Shown piece after piece: positions 23,941-32,670 of a DNA stretch of 46,825 bases (the first letter of the stretch is position 1; every line of letters begins with the position of its first letter). A model generated the notes under the pieces. That model saw only the letters and a list, made by a program, of their open reading frames with translations. It made no database searches and was not told where the DNA came from. Source of the stretch: Opitutia bacterium UBA4506 (GTDB lineage Bacteria > Verrucomicrobiota > Verrucomicrobiia > Opitutales > Puniceicoccaceae); NCBI GenBank assembly GCA_002388665.1, contig DGMY01000064.1, forward strand, positions 1 to 46,825, in the 5' to 3' direction. The position numbers and the translations under genes are program-made.

Positions 23941-25530
23941 ATGAAAATTCTCGTAGCTGACAAAATCTCTCCTACTGGTGTCGAGTTCCTGCGTGAGCAG
24001 CCGGACTGTGAAGTTGTCGAGGCGTACGGCAGTTCGCCCGAACAGATTCTCAAACTCGTATCCGACGTTGACGGCATTGCGGTCCGTTCGGAAACCAAGG
24101 TAACCGCTGAAGTGATTGCAGCAGCTCCCAAGTTGAAGGTTGTGGGTCGTGCTGGAGTAGGCGTGGACAACATTGACATCGAAGCCGCGACTGACCGTGG
24201 AATCATTGTCATGAACACCCCGGCAGGGAACACGATTGCCACCGCCGAGCTTACCTTTACCCACATCCTCGCGGGGACACGGCCGATTGCCCAAGCCGAC
24301 CGTTCGATGAAGGAAGGACGTTGGGATCGGAAGATCCTCTCGGGATCGGAGTTGATGTCGAAGACTCTCGGAGTTTGCGGAATGGGGCGGATTGGAGCCG
24401 AAGTTTCTAAGCGAGCCATTGCATTTGGAATGACTGTGTTGGCCTACGATCCATTTCTGACTCAAAGTCGAGCGCAAGCTCTCGGAGTGGAGATGGTTAC
24501 CTTTGAAAACCTCTGTGAACGTGCGGACTACATCACCGTTCACATGCCCATGACGGCTGAAACCAAGTACATGATCAACGCCGCAGCAATTGCCCGGATG
24601 AAGGACGGTGTACGTCTCTTCAACTGTGCCCGGGGCGGAATCATCGAAGAAGCCGCACTGGTCGAGGGACTCAAGAGCGGAAAGATCGCTGCAGCGGGTC
24701 TGGATGTGTACGAAGACGAGCCATTGGCCGTCGACAGTGAGTTGCGAAAGATCGAATCTCTGGTCCTCACTCCGCACCTCGGGGCCTCTACCCGTGAAGC
24801 GCAGGAAAACGTCGGTATCGAAATCGCGCAGAACATGTTCCAAGCCCTGACCGGGGGAACCGTGCTCAACGCGATCAACATGCCGAGCGTCGACCCTCGC
24901 GACTTGAAGATGCTGGCTCCCTACCTGGACTTGGGTGAGAAGCTGGGCACGTTCGTTCAACAACTGAGCAGCGGTACCGTTGAGAAACTAAAAATCACCT
25001 ACTACGGTAAGATTGTAGACCTCGACGCGCTTCCACTTTCCCGGGCGATCCAGCGCGGATACCTGCAGCAGATCAGCGGCGAGTCGGTCAACGACGTGAA
25101 TGCTCCGAAGAAGATGGCCGGCCTAGGAGTCGAAGTCGAAGTGATCAAGAGCAATAAGGATTGCGGTTACACCGAGTTGATTGAGGTGCAGGCCATCGAG
25201 GATTCCGGAAAGACCCGTACCGCCTGTGGGTGCTTGTTCGGCCTCGCACAAGAGCCACGGATTGTCTCGATCGACGGCCACGGCCTCGAAGTGAATACCT
25301 CGGGAACGCTTCTGGTCCTAAAGAACAAGGACGTCCCTGGAATCGTTGGTTTCATCGGAACTGCTCTCGATAAAGACGGAGTCAATATTGCCAACCTGTC
25401 GCTCAGCCGGGAACAGGGAATGGAATTTGCCATAAGTGTTTATGAACTGGATACCGCTCCTTCCTCCGAGACGCAAAAAGCGATCGTGGACCACAGTGGG
25501 ATTGAAAAGTTCAAGATAATCCAGCTCTGA
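23941..25530 (+). CDS. serA: D-3-phosphoglycerate dehydrogenase
   Basis: 529 residues from the ATG at 23941. The ORF opens at 23884, but those 19 extra residues are not family-like. First step of serine synthesis: 3-phosphoglycerate to 3-phosphohydroxypyruvate with NAD+. Substrate/NAD domain ~1-316 with GVCGMGRIG (144-152), Arg231 in NCARGG, the Glu in DVYEDEP and His279 in PHLGAST. The allosteric substrate-binding domain is ~325-450, and the C-terminal ACT domain (~455-529, VLKNKDVPGIVGFIG) is the usual serine-feedback site. This is the long type 1 form found in Bacillus and mycobacteria. It heads a run of amino-acid genes, 13 bases before plsY. Confidence 0.97.
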   Translation: MKILVADKISPTGVEFLREQPDCEVVEAYGSSPEQILKLVSDVDGIAVRSETKVTAEVIAAAPKLKVVGRAGVGVDNIDIEAATDRGIIVMNTPAGNTIATAELTFTHILAGTRPIAQADRSMKEGRWDRKILSGSELMSKTLGVCGMGRIGAEVSKRAIAFGMTVLAYDPFLTQSRAQALGVEMVTFENLCERADYITVHMPMTAETKYMINAAAIARMKDGVRLFNCARGGIIEEAALVEGLKSGKIAAAGLDVYEDEPLAVDSELRKIESLVLTPHLGASTREAQENVGIEIAQNMFQALTGGTVLNAINMPSVDPRDLKMLAPYLDLGEKLGTFVQQLSSGTVEKLKITYYGKIVDLDALPLSRAIQRGYLQQISGESVNDVNAPKKMAGLGVEVEVIKSNKDCGYTELIEVQAIEDSGKTRTACGCLFGLAQEPRIVSIDGHGLEVNTSGTLLVLKNKDVPGIVGFIGTALDKDGVNIANLSLSREQGMEFAISVYELDTAPSSETQKAIVDHSGIEKFKIIQL

Positions 25531-25543
25531 CCCAGTTCTTCGA

Positions 25544-26155
25544 ATGGTCGTCCCGGTTCTTCTTTGTATCCTGATTGGATACCTGTTCGGCTCTTTGTCA
25601 TTCGCGGTGTGGATCGCGAAGGCAAAGGGTGTGAACATCCTCAAGGAGGGGAGTGGGAATCCGGGTGCGACCAACGTGAAACGGGTTCTGGGCAAGAAGG
25701 CGGGGAACACGGTCTTTTTCCTGGATTTTCTCAAAGGCTGTGCCGCGGTAGGGATCGGGCTCTGGATTGCCGGCGACCCCGGTGGAATCGCCGGGGCGGT
25801 TGGGGCAGTGCTCGGTCACAGTGCATCCATTTTTATCGGTTTTCGCGGTGGGAAAGGGGTCGCAGTGACCATGGGCGCATTGTTGGTCCTGATGCCGCTG
25901 GTATTGCTCACCGGACTGGCCGTTTGGGCATTGACGTTTAACCTGTCTCGATACGTCTCATTGGCCTCGATACTCTTTGCCGTGAGTCTGCCGATATCTG
26001 CCTTGGTTCTCAACTGGGTGGGATGGCCTGTATCGCTGCCGCTGATCGTGTTTGCGGCAGTGATTGCCGTCTTGATTGTCGTACGACACCGATCCAATCT
26101 CGTCCGTTTGATCAATGGCGAGGAACATAAGTTTAGTAAGAAGTCCCAATCGTAG
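25544..26155 (+). CDS. plsY: Acyl-phosphate:glycerol-3-phosphate acyltransferase
   Basis: 203 residues, polytopic inner-membrane enzyme with about five transmembrane segments. It makes lysophosphatidate from acyl-phosphate and glycerol-3-phosphate. Family motifs are GYLFGSLSFA (1st loop), GSGNPGATNVKR (glycerol-3-phosphate binding) and GFRGGKGVAV. It lies 13 bases after serA and 21 bases before hom, so it appears embedded in an amino-acid operon. Its usual partner plsX is not in the window. Confidence 0.95.
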   Translation: MVVPVLLCILIGYLFGSLSFAVWIAKAKGVNILKEGSGNPGATNVKRVLGKKAGNTVFFLDFLKGCAAVGIGLWIAGDPGGIAGAVGAVLGHSASIFIGFRGGKGVAVTMGALLVLMPLVLLTGLAVWALTFNLSRYVSLASILFAVSLPISALVLNWVGWPVSLPLIVFAAVIAVLIVVRHRSNLVRLINGEEHKFSKKSQS

Positions 26156-26176
26156 AGGGAGTAGACGAATAAATTG

Positions 26177-27490
26177 ATGAGTGAGGAACAGCAGAAAATC
26201 CGCATAGGCTTAATCGGCTTTGGTACCGTAGGGCAGGGGGTGTGGAAAAACATCCTCCGCCGTCGTGAAGAGCTCACGATGGAAACTGGAGCGGAGTTGG
26301 AAATTGCCGGGATTGCGGTGCGCGACCTGAACCGTCAGCGAGATGTTGATGTCCCCGAGGGGATTATTACTGATGATCCGCAGCGAATCCTCGACGACCC
26401 AACGATTTCCATCATCTGCGAATTGGCCGGTGGCACTTCCGCCGCTTTGGAATGGTCGCGGAAGGCTCTGGAGGCGGGTAAGACCGTTGTGACGGCGAAT
26501 AAGGCGCTGCTTTGCGATCACGGCGAGGAATTGCTCGAGGCAGCGGAAGCCCACGGCGGCCGACTGTTCTTTGAAGCCAGCGTCGCCGGAGGTATTCCGG
26601 TGATCAAATCCTTGCGGGAAGGACTGGTGGCCAATCGGTTTAATCGCATTTACGGTATTCTCAACGGTACCTCGAATTACATCCTAACCCGGATGGAGCG
26701 TGAGAAATTATCGTTTGAGCCCGTGTTGGCTGCGGCTCGTGAACTCGGTTACGTCGAGGCGGATGAATCACTGGACCTCGATGGATGGGACGCTGCGCAC
26801 AAAACGGTGATTCTCGCTTGGCTCGCCCATCGGATGTGGGTGCCGTCGTCGGAAATGCTGGTGGAAGGCATTCGCCGGGTGACTCTCGATGATATGAATT
26901 TTGCCCAGGAATTGGGTTATCGAATTAAGCTCATTGCATCGATTCAGCGCTTGGGGGAGGCAGGGCGCCTAGCACTGGCGGTACGCCCGACCTTGGTGCC
27001 GCTGGACTCGCTGATGGCCGATGTGAGCGAGGCCTTCAATGCGGTTCGTTTGGAAGGCGATGTGGCGGGTCCGACAGTTTTGATCGGCAAAGGCGCCGGA
27101 CAGGATCCCACTTCGAGTGCGGTTATTGCCGACTTAGTCGACGCCGGAAGGGCTCACCTCAGTGGTGTCCACCCTCGGTCCAGGTCGGCGCGTACTGGAG
27201 ACGCTACGGAACTGGCCGCGCTTGAGGATATTTGTCAGGAATACTACATCCGTCTCACTGTGGCGGATCGATCGGGTGTTCTGGCCGAAGTTGCGGGAGC
27301 GTTTTCCCAATGCGGGATCAGTATCGCGACCGTGATTCAGCGGGACCACGATGAGGACGGTACCGCCTCCCTCGTGCTCGCGACTCACCTCTGTTCTGAG
27401 GCGTCGCTGCAGAATGCACTCGCGATCATCAGTGCGGGAGAATCGGTTCTTGGAGAATATCTTGTTTGCCCGATCCTCGACCCGGAGTAA
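26177..27490 (+). CDS. hom: Homoserine dehydrogenase
   Basis: 437 residues from the ATG at 26177; a TTG one codon earlier is not needed. It reduces aspartate-semialdehyde to homoserine. NAD(P)-binding GLIGFGTVGQG (11-21), catalytic domain with TANKALL, GILNGTSNYIL and DLDGWDAAHK, then a C-terminal ACT domain (~350-430, VADRSGVLAEVAGAF) for threonine feedback. Followed 24 bases later by lysC and then thrC, giving a compact threonine set. Confidence 0.97.
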   Translation: MSEEQQKIRIGLIGFGTVGQGVWKNILRRREELTMETGAELEIAGIAVRDLNRQRDVDVPEGIITDDPQRILDDPTISIICELAGGTSAALEWSRKALEAGKTVVTANKALLCDHGEELLEAAEAHGGRLFFEASVAGGIPVIKSLREGLVANRFNRIYGILNGTSNYILTRMEREKLSFEPVLAAARELGYVEADESLDLDGWDAAHKTVILAWLAHRMWVPSSEMLVEGIRRVTLDDMNFAQELGYRIKLIASIQRLGEAGRLALAVRPTLVPLDSLMADVSEAFNAVRLEGDVAGPTVLIGKGAGQDPTSSAVIADLVDAGRAHLSGVHPRSRSARTGDATELAALEDICQEYYIRLTVADRSGVLAEVAGAFSQCGISIATVIQRDHDEDGTASLVLATHLCSEASLQNALAIISAGESVLGEYLVCPILDPE

Positions 27491-27514
27491 GGCGTATATT
27501 TGGTAGGTAGCAGA

Positions 27515-28735
27515 ATGGCTAGAATAGTTCAGAAATTTGGAGGAACCTCGGTCGGCGATGTGGAGCGGATCCGCAAAGTGGCGGAACGTGTTCAACGGAC
27601 CCGGGAAGAAGGGCACGAAGTCGTGGTTGTCGTATCGGCCCGCTCTGGGGTAACCAATGAGTTGATTTCCCGTGCGAAAGCATTGAATCCCAACCCGAAC
27701 GAACGGGAGATGGATCTGCTGCTCGCTGTAGGAGAGCAGGAGACGATCGCGTTGACGACTATGGCGCTCCACGCCCTAGGAATACCTGCGGTGTCGCGAA
27801 CGGGTGCACAAGCGGGCATCCTGACCGATCCGGAACATACCCGGGCGCGGATTCTCGAGATTTCGGGAGGGGATATTGACCAGCAGCTTAAGAATGGATC
27901 CGTTGTCATCGTTGCCGGATTCCAAGGCGCGAACGTCGATGGCCAAACCACGACCCTTGGACGGGGCGGATCGGACCTGAGCGCGATCGCCATCGCGGCG
28001 GCGCTCAAGGCAGACCTCTGCCAGATCTATACGGATGTGGAAGGAGTGTTTACGGCGGACCCTCGGATCGTGCCCGACGCTCGTAAACTCGATGAGATTG
28101 CCTACGAAGAAATGCTCGAATTGGCCAGCAGTGGCTCCAAGGTCATGCAGACCCGTGCAGTGAAATTTGCGCAGAAATATGGCGTGCGGTTCGAAGTACG
28201 CTCTAGCTTTAATGACAAACCCGGAACGATAGTGAAAGAAGAAGTAGTTTCTATGGAAGACGTGGCGGTGAGTGGAGTAGCCCTCGATCGCAACCAAGTG
28301 AAGATCGTGATCAGCGACATCCCGGATCGTCCGGGAACGGCAGCCCGAATCTTTCAAGCACTGTCGGAAGAGGGTGTGCTGGTCGATATGATCGTCCAGA
28401 ACCTCGGCCGGGAAGGTCGGGCAAATCTTACCTTTACCGTACCCGAGGAAGACGCCTTTCGCGCAGAGAACGCTGTCCGCAACCTGAAGGAGGATTTTCC
28501 AGATGGTCAGATTTCCACCTACGACCGGATTGCGAAACTCTCGGCTGTTGGGGTTGGGATGCGCTCACACACCGGCGTGGCTGGGAAACTCTTCGGGGCG
28601 TTGGCCGAGAAGAAGATCAACATACAGATGATCAGCACCTCGGAGATTAAGATCTCTGTCGTGGTCAATATTGATGATGCAGAAGAGGCCGTGAGGACGC
28701 TCCACAGTGCGTTTGGGCTGCAAGAGAAGTCTTAG
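27515..28735 (+). CDS. lysC: Aspartate kinase
   Basis: 406 residues from the ATG at 27515 (MARIVQKFGGTSVG). A TTG five codons earlier is less likely. Phosphorylates aspartate, the first step to lysine, threonine and methionine. The amino-acid kinase domain covers ~1-245 (KFGGTSVG at the N terminus, TLGRGGSDLSAIA mid-domain, VFTADPRIV). Two ACT domains follow (~265-405; DIPDRPGTAARIF and VGVGMRSHTGVAGKLF). It belongs to the lysine/threonine-sensitive type with paired ACT domains. A GGTAGGT stretch 8-14 bases upstream may act as ribosome-binding site. Confidence 0.97.
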   Translation: MARIVQKFGGTSVGDVERIRKVAERVQRTREEGHEVVVVVSARSGVTNELISRAKALNPNPNEREMDLLLAVGEQETIALTTMALHALGIPAVSRTGAQAGILTDPEHTRARILEISGGDIDQQLKNGSVVIVAGFQGANVDGQTTTLGRGGSDLSAIAIAAALKADLCQIYTDVEGVFTADPRIVPDARKLDEIAYEEMLELASSGSKVMQTRAVKFAQKYGVRFEVRSSFNDKPGTIVKEEVVSMEDVAVSGVALDRNQVKIVISDIPDRPGTAARIFQALSEEGVLVDMIVQNLGREGRANLTFTVPEEDAFRAENAVRNLKEDFPDGQISTYDRIAKLSAVGVGMRSHTGVAGKLFGALAEKKINIQMISTSEIKISVVVNIDDAEEAVRTLHSAFGLQEKS

Positions 28736-28746
28736 CCCGTACTGGT

Positions 28747-30111
28747 ATGAAGTTTGTTTCCACACGCGGCGGGGTAGATCCAGTTTCCTTTCAAGAGGCG
28801 GTATCCACGGGATTGGCACCGGATGGCGGACTGTTTGTCCCGCAGGAGTTGCCGGATCTCTCGAAGGAGATCGCCACCTGGGAAGGCTTGTCCTATCCGG
28901 CCCTGTGCGAGCGGTTCTTTGCTAAATTTGCGACCGACACTGATGCGGAGGAACTGCGGGAAACCATTGAGAACGCCTATGGGTCATTTGACGACCCGGC
29001 GATTGCCCCCCTTCGGCGGTTGGGAGACGGTCTGTCGGTCCTGGAATTGTTTCACGGACCGACCCTGGCGTTTAAGGATTTCGCGCTCCAGTGGTTGGGC
29101 GAATTGTACGAGAAGCAAATCGCCCGCAGTGGCAAATCGATAGCGGTGCTGGGGGCGACCTCGGGAGACACCGGGGCGGCAGCGATTCATGGTCTGCTCG
29201 GGAAGGAAGGCGTATCGATCTTTATACTCTATCCCGACGGGCGGGTATCGCCGCTTCAAGAGCGTCAGATGACCTGCACCGGGGCGAGCAATGTGTATCC
29301 GCTCGCGATTCAGGGGAGTTTTGACGATGCGCAGAAATCGCTGAAGGAAGTTTTCGGAGACCAGGAATTTCGCGCGGAGTGCGGACTGTCGGCGGTGAAC
29401 TCGATCAACTTGGCCCGGATCTTGGCTCAGTGCGCCTACTACCTATTTGCCTCGTTGCAGATTCCTGCGGAGCGTCGAAATCGGGTGCGGTTTGTTGTCC
29501 CCACGGGTAACTTTGGAAACGTCCTTGCCGGATGGCTCGCCCACAAAATGGGGATGCCTGCGGCGGGGTTTGTCGTGGCGACGAACCAGAATGATATTCT
29601 CCATCGTTTTTTCTCCACCGGAAAATACGAAGTCGGAAGTGTTCGTCCGAGCTTAGCTCCCTCGATGGATATTCAGGTAGCCTCCAATTTTGAGAGGTTC
29701 CTTTATTATCAGGCGGGTGGCGACAGTGTTGCGGTGTCTCGGTGGATGCAGGATTTCTCGGCAAACGGAAAAGTGGAGCTCCCCGCACCGGAAGGATGGG
29801 GGTTCGCAAGTACCGCGACTGAGGATGACCATATTGAGACAATCATCCGCGAGGTGTACGAGCAGTACGGCTACATCGTCGATCCCCATACCGCCTGTGG
29901 ATTTACCTGGGAGCGGGATCCGGAAGAGGAAACGATCTTACTCTCGACCGCGCATCCGGCAAAATTTCCGGATACCATTGAGAAAGCCACCGGCAAGCAT
30001 GTAACGCATCCATCGCTCGAAGCGTTGAAATCGCACCGAATTCAGAAGTTTCCGATTGAGGGAACCGCCGAGAACATTCAGGCTTTCATGCGCGACCACC
30101 TACCATCGTGA
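28747..30111 (+). CDS. thrC: Threonine synthase
   Basis: 454 residues, PLP enzyme converting O-phosphohomoserine to threonine. N-terminal MKFVSTRG...VSFQEAVSTGLAPDGGLFVP is the class hallmark. The Schiff-base lysine is Lys110 in HGPTLAFKDFALQ, and the phosphate-binding loop is GATSGDTGAAA. Length fits the E. coli/yeast-type enzyme. It starts 11 bases after lysC, and its TGA overlaps the GTG start of the glycosyltransferase gene. Confidence 0.97.
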   Translation: MKFVSTRGGVDPVSFQEAVSTGLAPDGGLFVPQELPDLSKEIATWEGLSYPALCERFFAKFATDTDAEELRETIENAYGSFDDPAIAPLRRLGDGLSVLELFHGPTLAFKDFALQWLGELYEKQIARSGKSIAVLGATSGDTGAAAIHGLLGKEGVSIFILYPDGRVSPLQERQMTCTGASNVYPLAIQGSFDDAQKSLKEVFGDQEFRAECGLSAVNSINLARILAQCAYYLFASLQIPAERRNRVRFVVPTGNFGNVLAGWLAHKMGMPAAGFVVATNQNDILHRFFSTGKYEVGSVRPSLAPSMDIQVASNFERFLYYQAGGDSVAVSRWMQDFSANGKVELPAPEGWGFASTATEDDHIETIIREVYEQYGYIVDPHTACGFTWERDPEEETILLSTAHPAKFPDTIEKATGKHVTHPSLEALKSHRIQKFPIEGTAENIQAFMRDHLPS

Positions 30112-30869
30112 GTAAAATTAGAGCAACTGCCTGTATCCTGACCAAGAATGAGGAGGATAATTTGCCGAAATGCCTGGCACCGCTCAGGGATTTCGAAGAA
30201 ATCATCGTCTATGATTCCGGCAGTACGGATAAGACAGTTGAGGTAGCCCAGAAGTTTGGGGCGACTGTGATTGAAGGTGCGTGGGAAGGCTTTGGTGCCA
30301 CCCGCAAGAAGCTTTTTGAGGCGGCGAACCAACCGTGGATTCTGTGGATTGATGCCGATGAGGTGGCCGGCGAAGATTTGATCGGCGAGATCCGCAACTG
30401 CGTGGAGGCCGATCCGAAGGCAGATGGTTATCGAATCAACCGGATCTCCTGGATTGGGGGGAAGCGGTTTCGCCACGGGAATTGGTATCCCGATTGGAAT
30501 TTACGATTGTTCCGGCGGACTGCCTGGAGCATGGAAGAGCGGGATGTGCATGAGTCGGTCGAGATCGAAGGCGCCCCGGGGCGATTTTTCTCCCGCTTGG
30601 AGCATCACAGCTATAAGGATTGGAACGAGCGCAAAACCCGGGCGAGTCGATACGCAAAGTTATGGGCGTCGCAGGCGTTTCGAGACGGCAGGCGCGCGAC
30701 CTTTTTCGATCAGGTGGGTCATTCTTGGGGCTGCTTTTTCAAGGGATATTTTATTAAGTTGGGCTTCCTCGACGGCATTTCCGGGTTGCGGTTGGCACTC
30801 TCAAATAAAGCGGAAGTGGCCGACAAGTATCGTCGATTGCGGAAAGCGTGGGACAAGTTTGGTGGGTAG
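30108..30869 (+). CDS. Family 2 glycosyltransferase, WaaE/KdtX-like
   Basis: 253 residues, GTG start at 30108 overlapping the thrC stop by 4 bases. GT-A fold: N-terminal ATACILTKNEEDNLPKCL, nucleotide-sugar/metal-binding DADEV (the DxD equivalent) and WYPDWNLRLFRR. This is the pattern of WaaE/KdtX enzymes that add glucose or heptose to LPS inner core. The C terminus (FIKLGFLDGISGLRLAL) is amphipathic, which would allow membrane association. The following LptF/LptG gene fits an outer-membrane biogenesis role. The exact sugar and acceptor are unknown. Confidence 0.85.
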   Translation: MSKIRATACILTKNEEDNLPKCLAPLRDFEEIIVYDSGSTDKTVEVAQKFGATVIEGAWEGFGATRKKLFEAANQPWILWIDADEVAGEDLIGEIRNCVEADPKADGYRINRISWIGGKRFRHGNWYPDWNLRLFRRTAWSMEERDVHESVEIEGAPGRFFSRLEHHSYKDWNERKTRASRYAKLWASQAFRDGRRATFFDQVGHSWGCFFKGYFIKLGFLDGISGLRLALSNKAEVADKYRRLRKAWDKFGG

Positions 30870-30927
30870 TCCGGAGATGAACGAAGGTTCGTCCCCGAAA
30901 TGCCCGACATTCAGGATTTTCAGTTAG

Positions 30928-32037
30928 ATGGGTAAACTGCATCGATACCTGCTGGCCGAGGTTGCCATCTTTATCGGAGGAGCGGTGGCCGTGTTCATCT
31001 TTGTCTTTCTCACGGGGAACGCAGTGCGCGGCGCTATGGGAATGCTGGTGGATGGGCAGATCTCTCTGAAGCTGTTTTTCCAGATCCTCTGGTTGATGAT
31101 CCCGTATGTGGCGCTCTATGCGCTGCCGCTGGGGTTTCTTGCCGGTATTTTGCTGGCTCTGGGACGGTTGTCGGCAACCCGCGAGATTCTGGCGATGAAA
31201 GCGAGTGGATTGAGTGTTTGGTCGATTGCCCGCCCCATGATCCTCATGGCGATTATCGGCTGCGTTTTTGCGGCTTGGTTTAACAACGTCTCGGGGCCGA
31301 AAAACAAATGGGCCTACCGGGAGAAGCTGGCCAATAGTCTTGAAGATGATCCGATGCGTTTTTTCAAGGCGGGTGAGTTTATTCACGATTTTCCCGGCTA
31401 TATTATCTATGTAAAGGAGAGAATAGGGGATGATATGCGGGGCTTTAAGCTCTGGCAGGTGAATGACGAAGGGAAGGTCGAACGATATGCGGAAGCACGT
31501 GATGCCTACATCGAATTTCTTCGGGATGAGGCGACTCTGTTACTCACGATGCTCGATGGGACCTTGGAAGAACGGGAGCCCAATCCCTTCTACAACAAGA
31601 GGCCTCAGATCAGTGGTTTTGGTGCCTACGAAGAATTTTCGGTTCGGCTCAAGCTGGATATTATCCTCAATCGAGGCTCAAAGTTTAGTAGTAAGCCGTC
31701 CTATCTGACCTTCACCGAACTTCGGGACCGGGTGATCTCGGATCCGGAAAACGCGATAAAGTACCGGGTGCAGATCCAGCAGAATTTTGCGATGTCGGTT
31801 TCGACCTTTGCCCTCGTCATTGTCGCGGTGCCGCTGGGGATTCGAGTCGGGCGTAAAGAGACTTTGACCAATCTGGCGGTAGCGCTGGGGCTAGCCCTTC
31901 TTTACTATTTTCTGGTGTCGGTAGCCAGTTGGTTTCAGGACAAGCCGGCAATGCTGCCCGAAGTTTTGATCTGGATACCGAACCTTCTCTACCTCGGGAT
32001 CGGGTTGTGGCTTATGAGGCGGGCAAACCGGCACTAG
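30928..32037 (+). CDS. LptF/LptG-family LPS export permease
   Basis: 369 residues. Two hydrophobic clusters (about 12-120 and 285-365) of roughly three transmembrane helices each surround a beta-rich periplasmic domain (~125-280). This is the YjgP/YjgQ (LptF/LptG) arrangement. N-terminal LHRYLLAEVAIFIGGA and FLAGILLALGRLSATREILAMKASG are characteristic. LptB2FG extracts LPS from the inner membrane and needs one F and one G subunit; only one member is here, so the partner is elsewhere. I cannot decide whether it is LptF or LptG. Confidence 0.9.
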   Translation: MGKLHRYLLAEVAIFIGGAVAVFIFVFLTGNAVRGAMGMLVDGQISLKLFFQILWLMIPYVALYALPLGFLAGILLALGRLSATREILAMKASGLSVWSIARPMILMAIIGCVFAAWFNNVSGPKNKWAYREKLANSLEDDPMRFFKAGEFIHDFPGYIIYVKERIGDDMRGFKLWQVNDEGKVERYAEARDAYIEFLRDEATLLLTMLDGTLEEREPNPFYNKRPQISGFGAYEEFSVRLKLDIILNRGSKFSSKPSYLTFTELRDRVISDPENAIKYRVQIQQNFAMSVSTFALVIVAVPLGIRVGRKETLTNLAVALGLALLYYFLVSVASWFQDKPAMLPEVLIWIPNLLYLGIGLWLMRRANRH

Positions 32038-32070
32038 TCACTGCCTCCGGGGTTTGTTCAACTAGAAAAA

Positions 32071-32502
32071 ATGAAGCCCTTCTCATTGTTTCTTATCTGT
32101 GTCGCTGGTGTCTCGGTGTTCGAGGTTGACGCTGAGGTTCACGCCGACGCCGCTTTGCTGGCGGGACAGTGGCGAATCATCGACGATCGCCTCGACACGA
32201 TTGGAGCGATGATTGTGTGGGAGTTCACCGCAACCGAAGTAATCGTCCGTGATGGGAATACAGGGGATGAGGTTTCTAGATCACGATATACCATAGATCC
32301 CAAAAAATCACCGAAGTGGATTACCGTTGAGGTCGATGACAGCCCCACCGAGCATGCCGGTGATCGCCGCCTTGGGATCTTTCGAATTCAGGGTGGTCAG
32401 CTACAGTTGAAGCAAGAGATCATTGATGGGGCTGAGCGCCCGGACCAGTTTGATGAACCGTTCATCCGATTCCAGCGCCTGTCGAAGAACCAGTCGCCGT
32501 AG
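32071..32502 (+). CDS. TIGR03067-type lipocalin-like secreted protein
   Basis: 143 residues. A short N-terminal signal-like segment (KPFSLFLICVAGVSVF) precedes a domain with LLAGQWRIIDDRLD, YTIDPKKSPKWITVEV and RRLGIFRIQGGQLQLK. That order (LxGxW, then a DPxKxPKxI box, then GIFxxxGxxLxL) matches the TIGR03067 family that is expanded in Planctomycetes and Verrucomicrobia. It is probably a small periplasmic beta-barrel. It starts 33 bases after the permease gene. Function unknown. Confidence 0.75.
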   Translation: MKPFSLFLICVAGVSVFEVDAEVHADAALLAGQWRIIDDRLDTIGAMIVWEFTATEVIVRDGNTGDEVSRSRYTIDPKKSPKWITVEVDDSPTEHAGDRRLGIFRIQGGQLQLKQEIIDGAERPDQFDEPFIRFQRLSKNQSP

Positions 32503-32670
32503 CCAATGCGAGTGCCGGCTCTGGTGAGGCCGAGGACCACTGACACGATCGGCCGTTAGGGTTCGCTGCGACTCTTCTCTACGTGATCGCTTTGTGACTT
32601 TCCCGCAGTTTCGTTTAGCCCGACGAGGTCTCGATTGATAGGAGACTTCCCGGTCGCAGTCGACGGGGCT

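Noticed and set aside
23923..24963. 346-codon open frame antisense to serA
   Set aside because: serA is unambiguous over the same bases; the antisense product has no recognisable motif.
32503..32670. Possible bidirectional terminator between the TIGR03067 and amylosucrase genes
   Set aside because: Only a 5-7 bp stem with G-T pairing and no T-run is visible.
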